A stretch of DNA of 9,754 nt, taken from contig DFZI01000084.1 in the NCBI GenBank assembly GCA_002383665.1, forward strand, positions 13,012-22,765. The letters run 5' to 3'. This DNA comes from Dehalococcoidia bacterium UBA4060. GTDB taxonomy: Bacteria; Chloroflexota; Dehalococcoidia; GIF9; UBA5629. Of the stretch, positions 5,393 to 9,754 are shown in pieces. The position numbers were made by a program, and so were the translations under genes. Numbering within the stretch: the first letter of the stretch is position 1; each line of letters begins with the position of its first letter. The notes below the pieces were generated by a model. It was given only the letters and a program-made list of their open reading frames with translations, did no database searches and had not been told where the DNA came from.

Positions 5393-6424
5393 ATGAGCAA
5401 GATTGCATCTAAGAGAAGAGACTCGGTATTAAAGATAATAGTTAGTGAGTATATAGTTACAGCGAATCCTGTGGCTTCGGAGGCGATTTTGCGTCATCAC
5501 AGTCTGGGTGTGAGCCCGGCTACGATACGTAATGATATGGCTTCCCTGGAGGAAGATGGCTATATATCACGACCTTATACATCATCAGGCGGAGTGCCGT
5601 TGGATAAGGGTTACAGATTTTATGTGGAGTCTATCTCTCAGAGTCAGGAACTTGCTGGCGAGGAGCAGAAGCGTATAAGGCAAGTGCTCGATAGTGCTGT
5701 GGATGAATATGACAGGTTGCTGAGATTGGCTGCCAGTACTGTGGCAAAGCTGGTTGGTAATGCGGCAATTGTTACTTTTCCAAGGTCACCGGAATGCAAG
5801 TTCAAGCATCTTGAGGCAATAGCGGTGCATCCGTATATGGCGATGCTGATATTGATACTGCGCAATGCCGTACTGCGCCGACAGACAATAAGCTTTGATA
5901 GTCCTGTTCCTTCCGATCAACTGGAGGAAGCGGCAACAAGGCTGAACAGAGAATATGCCGGCCTGACGAAAAAGCAGATCACAGAAAAAAAGATGGAGCT
6001 TTCAAATTTTGAAAATAAAATATCCACGGCGATTTATGATTTGATGTCCAGTGAAGATGCCACTGGCTATGAGAGCTCTTACCTGGAAGGGCTGAGGTTG
6101 ATGTTAGGGCAGCCGGAATTCATACAACGTGAGAGAATGCTTGGTGTACTGGAGCTGATAGAGGCCAGGGAATGGGTCAAGCGCGTAGTTGACTGGCAGG
6201 TATCCGGCAGCGGTGTCAATGTAATTATAGGCGAGGAAAATCGTGATCTTGCCCTGCGTGATCTCAGCCTGGTCATGAGTAATTATGGTGTGTCTGATCA
6301 GGCCAGGGGTGCATTAGGCATAATCGGACCGAAGAGGATGGATTATCCCAGAACCATAGCTGCTGTAAACTATGTCTCGGGCTTGCTTAGTGAACTGGTT
6401 GCCAGGGTTTGTGAGGGTGATTAA
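5393..6424 (+). CDS. hrcA: Heat-inducible transcription repressor HrcA
   Basis: 343 residues, the normal family length. HrcA dimers bind CIRCE operators and repress chaperone operons; activity depends on GroE in well-studied bacteria. The N-terminal winged helix contains the family signature LGVSPATIRNDMASLEEDGY at 38-57, followed by SGGVPLDKGYRFYVE at 65-79. In most relatives this second motif reads SAGRxPxDKGYR; the arginine is glycine here. The central GAF-like region and the C-terminal IIGPKRMDYPR (about 310-320) with AAVNYVSGLLSEL complete the family pattern. ATG 5393 lies 3 nt after CIRCE, so the gene is autoregulated. It is first in the operon, 27 nt ahead of grpE. Identification is secure; the effect of the glycine substitution is unknown. 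Confidence 0.97.
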   Translation: MSKIASKRRDSVLKIIVSEYIVTANPVASEAILRHHSLGVSPATIRNDMASLEEDGYISRPYTSSGGVPLDKGYRFYVESISQSQELAGEEQKRIRQVLDSAVDEYDRLLRLAASTVAKLVGNAAIVTFPRSPECKFKHLEAIAVHPYMAMLILILRNAVLRRQTISFDSPVPSDQLEEAATRLNREYAGLTKKQITEKKMELSNFENKISTAIYDLMSSEDATGYESSYLEGLRLMLGQPEFIQRERMLGVLELIEAREWVKRVVDWQVSGSGVNVIIGEENRDLALRDLSLVMSNYGVSDQARGALGIIGPKRMDYPRTIAAVNYVSGLLSELVARVCEGD

Positions 6425-6440
6425 TATTCAATTTATGCGA

Positions 6441-6446
6441 AGGAGG
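6441..6446 (+). promoter_or_regulatory. Ribosome binding site supporting the TTG start of grpE
   Basis: AGGAGG lies five bases before TTG 6452, perfect spacing. It decides for the rare TTG start, since no ATG or GTG lies at suitable distance in that frame. Confidence 0.85.
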
Positions 6447-6451
6447 TCATC

Positions 6452-6976
6452 TTGGCAGAGGAGCAAGTTGCACAACATAGTGAAAATATAGAGGAGCTTA
6501 AAAAGGCTTTAGAAGAGGAAAAGCAAAGAGCTGCTGAATATCTGGCTGATGCCCAGCGGGAACGGGCTGATTACCGAAACCTTAAAAAAAGGACGGAGCA
6601 GGAAAAACAGGAATACTCGACTTCGCTTAAAACCGAGTTTATTCGCACTTTATTACCAGTGCTGGATGATATGGAACATGCATTCAGCATGGTTGATCCG
6701 GTATCCAAGAACAGTGCCTGGATTCAAGGTTTCAGGATGATCCAGCGTAAACTGCAGGATATTCTAACTGAGCACGGTTGCACTGTAATAGAGTGTGTCG
6801 GCCAGCCCTTTGATCCCAGTCTTCATGAGGCTGTAGCTTATGAGGAGGGCGATGAGGGTATGGTAATAGCGGAGCACAGAAAGGGTTATACTATTAAAGA
6901 CAAGATAATTAGAGCGCCGCAGGTAACAGTGGGTAAAGGTAAAGTTGAAGAATCTGGTGAATGCAAAACAAATTAA
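6452..6976 (+). CDS. grpE: Nucleotide exchange factor GrpE
   Basis: 174 residues from a TTG start. GrpE works as a cytoplasmic dimer that opens the DnaK nucleotide-binding cleft to release ADP; its long helices also act as a thermosensor in studied species. The sequence shows a long Glu/Lys/Arg-rich coiled coil at about 10-58, then LLPVLDDMEHAF at 67-78 in the four-helix dimer region, and the C-terminal beta domain with FDPSLHEAV at 120-128 and GYTIKDKIIRAPQVTV at 145-160. These are the normal family landmarks and the length is slightly short but ordinary. It follows hrcA by 27 nt and precedes dnaK by a 56-nt AT-rich gap without a visible terminator, so all three genes should be on one CIRCE-controlled transcript. 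TTG initiation may lower its output relative to dnaK. Confidence 0.97.
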   Translation: MAEEQVAQHSENIEELKKALEEEKQRAAEYLADAQRERADYRNLKKRTEQEKQEYSTSLKTEFIRTLLPVLDDMEHAFSMVDPVSKNSAWIQGFRMIQRKLQDILTEHGCTVIECVGQPFDPSLHEAVAYEEGDEGMVIAEHRKGYTIKDKIIRAPQVTVGKGKVEESGECKTN

Positions 6977-7032
6977 AATAAAATTATCAATAAATTATAA
7001 ATTTTAGAGAATATTGACTTAAGGAGGATAAC

Positions 7033-8934
7033 ATGGGAAGAACAGTAGGTATTGATCTGGGGACTACTTTCAGCCTGGTGGCTACTATGGAAGGTGGAGA
7101 GCCTGTCATAATCCCCAACCGGGAGGGAGAGAGGCTAACCCCATCTGTGGTTGCTATGGATAAGAAAGGTGAACGGCTGGTCGGCCTGTTAGCTAAAAGA
7201 CAGGCGATCACGAATCCTGAAAATACCATCTATAGCATCAAGCGCCTGATGGGACGCAAATATCGCGATCCTGAAGTGCAGAATGATATCAAGCGATTAC
7301 CTTATAAGATTGTAGAGGCATCCAACGGCGATGCCAAGGTGGTTATGGGCGGTAAGGAATACAGCCCGCCTGAGATTTCGGCTATGATCCTGCAGAAACT
7401 AAAGCTGGATGCGGAGGCGTTTCTGGGAGATAAGGTCACAGATACGGTTATCACTGTACCTGCTTATTTCAACGATAGCCAGAGACAGGCTACCAAGGAC
7501 GCCGGCGCAATCGCCGGGCTGAATGTGATTCGCATTGTCAACGAGCCGACTGCTTCAGCGCTGGCCTACGGTCTGGATAAGAAGAAAGAGGAAATGATCG
7601 CTGTCTATGACCTTGGTGGCGGTACCTTTGATATCTCCGTCCTTGAGTTGGGCGAGGGTACCTTCCAGGTGAAGTCGACCAATGGTGATACGCACCTTGG
7701 CGGCGATGATATAGATCTGAGAGTTATGGACTGGCTTATTGAGGAGTTCAAAAAGGAACAGGGCATTGATCTCAAACAGGACAGGATGGCTTTGCAGAGA
7801 CTGAAGGATGCGGCAGAGAAAGCCAAGAGGGAGCTTTCTACCGTAGGGCAGACGGAGATAAATCTGCCATTTGTCACGGCTGACGCTGCCGGCCCCAAGC
7901 ATATGAATATTACGTTGACCAAGGCCAAGCTGGAGCAGCTCTCCGCGGACCTGCTTGAACGCACCATCGAACCATGCAAGAAGGCGATTGCTGATGCAGG
8001 TCTCACTACTGCACAGATAACCGATGTGATCCTGGTGGGCGGTCAGACAAGGATGCCGCGTGTTCAGGATATCGTTCGGCAATTCTTTGGCAAGGAGCCT
8101 ATCAAGGGCATCAATCCCGATGAGGCGGTGGCGCTCGGCGCAGCCATCCAGGGCGGTGTGCTTAAAGGCGATGTCAAGGATGTGCTCCTGCTCGATGTGA
8201 CCCCGCTAACTCTGGGCATCGAAACTCTGGGTGGCGTTATGACCCCGCTCATTCCCAGGAATACGACCATACCGACATCCAAGAGCCAGATATTCAGTAC
8301 AGCCGCCGACAACCAGCCCAGTGTGGAAATACACGTGCTCCAGGGTGAACGTCCCATGGCTGCTGACAATAAAACGCTGGGCAGGTTCATCCTGGATGGT
8401 GTACTACCTGCGCCTCGCGGTGTGCCGCAGATTGAGGTTACCTTCGACCTGGATGCCAACGGCATTCTTAATGTGCGGGCCAAGGATAAGGGAACCGGCA
8501 AGGAACAGAAGATAACTATCACCGCTTCCAGCGGTCTGAGCAAGGACGAGGTCGAGCGTATGCGCCGTGAAGCTGATGCACATGCTGCGGAGGACACGCG
8601 CAAGAAAGAAGAGGTCGAGGTCAAGAATATGGCCGAAGCCACTGCCTACTCGGCTGAAAAGACTATAAGAGAATACGGTGATAAGATCCCTGCCGATCTT
8701 AAAACCGAGGTGGAAGGAAGGATTGCTGCTGTCAGGTCTGCCCTGCAGGGTACAGATATCACGTATATCAAGAACTCAGTGGAATCCCTGAATGAATCTA
8801 TGCAGAAGATCGGTGCTGCGGTTTACCAGCACACTCCTCCACCCCCGGGAGGTGGAGCGGGTGATGCCGGCCAGGGTGGCGGGGCTCCTCCCAAGGATGA
8901 AGGCACCGTGGAAGGCGAGTTCAGAGAAGTATAG
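7033..8934 (+). CDS. dnaK: Chaperone protein DnaK (Hsp70)
   Basis: 633 residues, standard length. This ATP-driven cytoplasmic chaperone binds exposed hydrophobic peptides and cycles with a J-protein and GrpE. All three Hsp70 signatures are present: GIDLGTTFSLVA at 6-17, IAVYDLGGGTFDIS at 189-202, and VILVGGQTRMP at 332-342. The interdomain linker DVLLLDV is at 383-389, followed by the substrate-binding beta domain (TPLTLGIETLGG and later VTFDLDANGILNVRAKD), the helical lid, and a disordered Pro/Gly-rich tail ending in the acidic EGTVEGEFREV. The first signature has Phe where many bacterial DnaKs have Asn (GTTN). AAGGAGG at 7021-7027, five bases before ATG 7033, is the strongest ribosome site in the window. 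It is the last gene of the operon; a terminator follows directly and dnaJ is not adjacent. Confidence 0.99.
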   Translation: MGRTVGIDLGTTFSLVATMEGGEPVIIPNREGERLTPSVVAMDKKGERLVGLLAKRQAITNPENTIYSIKRLMGRKYRDPEVQNDIKRLPYKIVEASNGDAKVVMGGKEYSPPEISAMILQKLKLDAEAFLGDKVTDTVITVPAYFNDSQRQATKDAGAIAGLNVIRIVNEPTASALAYGLDKKKEEMIAVYDLGGGTFDISVLELGEGTFQVKSTNGDTHLGGDDIDLRVMDWLIEEFKKEQGIDLKQDRMALQRLKDAAEKAKRELSTVGQTEINLPFVTADAAGPKHMNITLTKAKLEQLSADLLERTIEPCKKAIADAGLTTAQITDVILVGGQTRMPRVQDIVRQFFGKEPIKGINPDEAVALGAAIQGGVLKGDVKDVLLLDVTPLTLGIETLGGVMTPLIPRNTTIPTSKSQIFSTAADNQPSVEIHVLQGERPMAADNKTLGRFILDGVLPAPRGVPQIEVTFDLDANGILNVRAKDKGTGKEQKITITASSGLSKDEVERMRREADAHAAEDTRKKEEVEVKNMAEATAYSAEKTIREYGDKIPADLKTEVEGRIAAVRSALQGTDITYIKNSVESLNESMQKIGAAVYQHTPPPPGGGAGDAGQGGGAPPKDEGTVEGEFREV

Positions 8935-8949
8935 CGATATAAAGTTTGC

Positions 8950-8991
8950 AGAGAAGAGGAAGGATTAAATATTCTCCTTCCTCTTCTTTTT
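8950..8991 (+). terminator. Rho-independent terminator of the hrcA-grpE-dnaK operon
   Basis: AGAAGAGGAAGGA (8952-8964) pairs perfectly with 8975-8987 over 13 bp, leaving a 10-nt loop (8965-8974). A run of five T (8987-8991) follows the stem. It lies 15 nt after the dnaK stop. The purine/pyrimidine strand bias of the stem is notable but not rare. Confidence 0.92.
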
Positions 8992-9034
8992 CAGGGTGTC
9001 TATCTGTGAGGCAGAGCAGCTATGTTGATGGCAT

Positions 9035-9063
9035 TTGACAGTGAGTTTGCCAGCAAATATGAT
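9035..9063 (+). promoter_or_regulatory. Near-consensus sigma70 promoter for the small membrane protein
   Basis: TTGACA (9035-9040, 6 of 6) and TATGAT (9058-9063, 5 of 6) are separated by 17 nt, the best promoter match in the window. The predicted start near 9070 leaves a leader of about 30 nt. It rules out the longer in-frame ATG at 9022, which would lie upstream of the transcript. Confidence 0.75.
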
Positions 9064-9099
9064 TGCGGACAAATTAAACAAATTGGAGGGAGTGTTATC

Positions 9100-9252
9100 A
9101 TGTCTAACAAAACCATCACTATCAGCTCTTTGGCGATGGGAATTATCGCTATCGTAACCGGCGTCATGGTCATTTTCTGGTGGCATATCGCACAGTTCAT
9201 ACTTGGCATTTTCCTCATTGTCTGGGGTGTTCTCAGTATCATCAATAAATAA
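9100..9252 (+). CDS. Small two-helix membrane protein, DUF3096-like
   Basis: 50 residues: a short polar N-terminus (MSNKTITISS), a first membrane helix at about 11-28 (LAMGIIAIVTGVMVIFWW), a tight turn at HIAQ, and a second helix at about 31-47 (AQFILGIFLIVWGVLSI) ending in INK. A size near 50 residues, a helical hairpin and Gly-spaced aliphatic helices fit the DUF3096 type of tiny membrane proteins, whose function is not established. ATG 9100 was chosen because GGAGGG at 9085-9090 lies nine bases upstream and a strong promoter sits at 9035-9063. The preceding dnaK operon is closed by a terminator, so this gene is independently transcribed, probably at a high basal level. The gap of 65 nt to the next gene has no convincing terminator, so the two may share a transcript. 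Coding is likely; the family name is by resemblance only. Confidence 0.75.
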   Translation: MSNKTITISSLAMGIIAIVTGVMVIFWWHIAQFILGIFLIVWGVLSIINK

Positions 9253-9317
9253 ACGCATCTGCCATTATATTAATCCGGTTTCTTTTAACGTCCGGCCTGC
9301 CATGTTAAACTGGAGAC

Positions 9318-9754
9318 GTGTTTTACTGCGGGACATGTGGCTTCAGCTATGATGATTGGGCTGGTATTTACTATCCAGAGCGGTTACCCAGGAGAAACTG
9401 GCTGAGCTTCTATGCACAGGAGTTCAATGCGCTGGAGTTAAATTCCACCTTTTATGCCTTGCCACGGGCAAGCATAATAGAGTCCATGGCAGTTAAAACT
9501 GGCAAAGGTTTTATGTTCTCCGTTAAGGCCAATCAGGAGATGACGCATGTCCGGCAGCGGGGAGATGATATTTTTAAAGCTTTTATAGATGTTATTCAAC
9601 CACTGATTCAGGTAGGGAAGTTGGGCTGTGTGCTGGCCCAGTTTCCTTATAGCTTCAATTGCTGCAAGGCTAACCGTGAATACCTGGCAAGCTTCCGTAA
9701 CCATATGGCAGGTCTGCCGCTGGTAGTAGAATTCCGCAACGCCGGCTGGCTGAA
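9318..9754 (+). CDS. DUF72 (YecE-like) family protein, 5' part
   Basis: The first 145 residues of a gene that runs off the right edge; complete DUF72 proteins are usually about 240-300 residues. Family landmarks are CGTCGFSYDDWAGIYYPE at 4-21 (the usual GTSGWxYxxWxGxFYP start), ELNSTFYALP at 40-49, FSVKAN at 67-72, LAQFP at 106-110 and VEFRNAGW at 137-144. DUF72 proteins adopt a TIM-barrel fold, and their biochemical role is unsettled. An in-frame TAA at 9306-9308 limits the start; GTG 9318 is the only usual start that keeps the family N-terminus. GGAG at 9312-9315 is only two bases upstream, an awkwardly short spacing, so translation may be weak. It follows the small membrane protein gene by 65 nt in the same direction. 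Confidence 0.92.
   Translation, partial: MFYCGTCGFSYDDWAGIYYPERLPRRNWLSFYAQEFNALELNSTFYALPRASIIESMAVKTGKGFMFSVKANQEMTHVRQRGDDIFKAFIDVIQPLIQVGKLGCVLAQFPYSFNCCKANREYLASFRNHMAGLPLVVEFRNAGWL

Noticed and set aside
6977..7032. Possible separate dnaK promoter in the AT-rich gap (TTGACT at 7015-7020)
   Set aside because: The TTGACT lies only 12 nt before the ATG, leaving no room for a -10 element; no other matched pair was found in the gap.
9022..9099. N-terminal extension of the small membrane protein from ATG 9022
   Set aside because: It would begin upstream of a near-perfect promoter (9035-9063) and has no ribosome site, whereas ATG 9100 has GGAGGG at good distance.
8965..9258. 97-codon minus-strand open frame across the dnaK terminator
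   Set aside because: Its end is the terminator stem, it is very polar without any family pattern, and it is antisense to the better supported 50-residue gene.
1..9754. CRISPR array, tRNA, rRNA, insertion sequence or attachment site
   Set aside because: No regularly spaced repeats, cloverleaf sequences, transposase or integrase frames, or terminal inverted repeats were seen on either strand.

Overview
The window reads as an ordinary bacterial chromosome segment with moderate GC, sigma70-type promoters, strong AGGAGG ribosome binding sites and CIRCE/HrcA heat-shock control. There is no phage, IS, CRISPR or RNA gene signal. The CIRCE-hrcA-grpE-dnaK layout, the many short lipoproteins with Ig/PKD-like domains, and the DUF72 and DUF3096-like neighbours fit a Chloroflexota bacterium of the Dehalococcoidia type. 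That is an inference from style and gene content; no marker gene here settles it.

Layout. (1) 152-1588, minus strand: a divergent serine hydroxymethyltransferase-family PLP enzyme. Its promoter lies back to back with that of the next block in the 125-nt gap 1589-1713. (2) 1714-5259, plus strand: five tandem predicted lipoproteins. The first is a single Ig/PKD-like module. Next are two 121-residue FxLYD-type paralogues. Last are two large paralogues, each with two Ig/PKD-like modules and a shared C-terminal domain resembling DNRLRE-type domains. Candidate promoters lie before the first and fourth genes, and a 30-nt perfect palindromic terminator closes the block. (3) 5324-8991, plus strand: the heat-shock operon hrcA-grpE-dnaK behind a promoter and a CIRCE operator with one arm mismatch, closed by a strong terminator; dnaJ does not follow. 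(4) 9035 to the end: a near-consensus promoter drives a 50-residue two-helix membrane protein resembling DUF3096, followed by the 5' part of a DUF72 (YecE-like) gene that runs off the window.

How the parts work together. HrcA represses its own operon at CIRCE. GrpE exchanges nucleotide on DnaK, so that operon is a self-contained proteostasis unit lacking only the J-protein. The five lipoproteins probably decorate the outer face of the cytoplasmic membrane. Their shared modules suggest a locally expanded cell-surface set of unknown ligand, and this is the least described part of the window. The SHMT-like enzyme would act in cytoplasmic one-carbon or amino-acid metabolism and has no evident functional tie to its neighbours. 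The only stretch without a gene at the left edge (1-151) shows nothing I can support beyond a weak AT-only inverted repeat.
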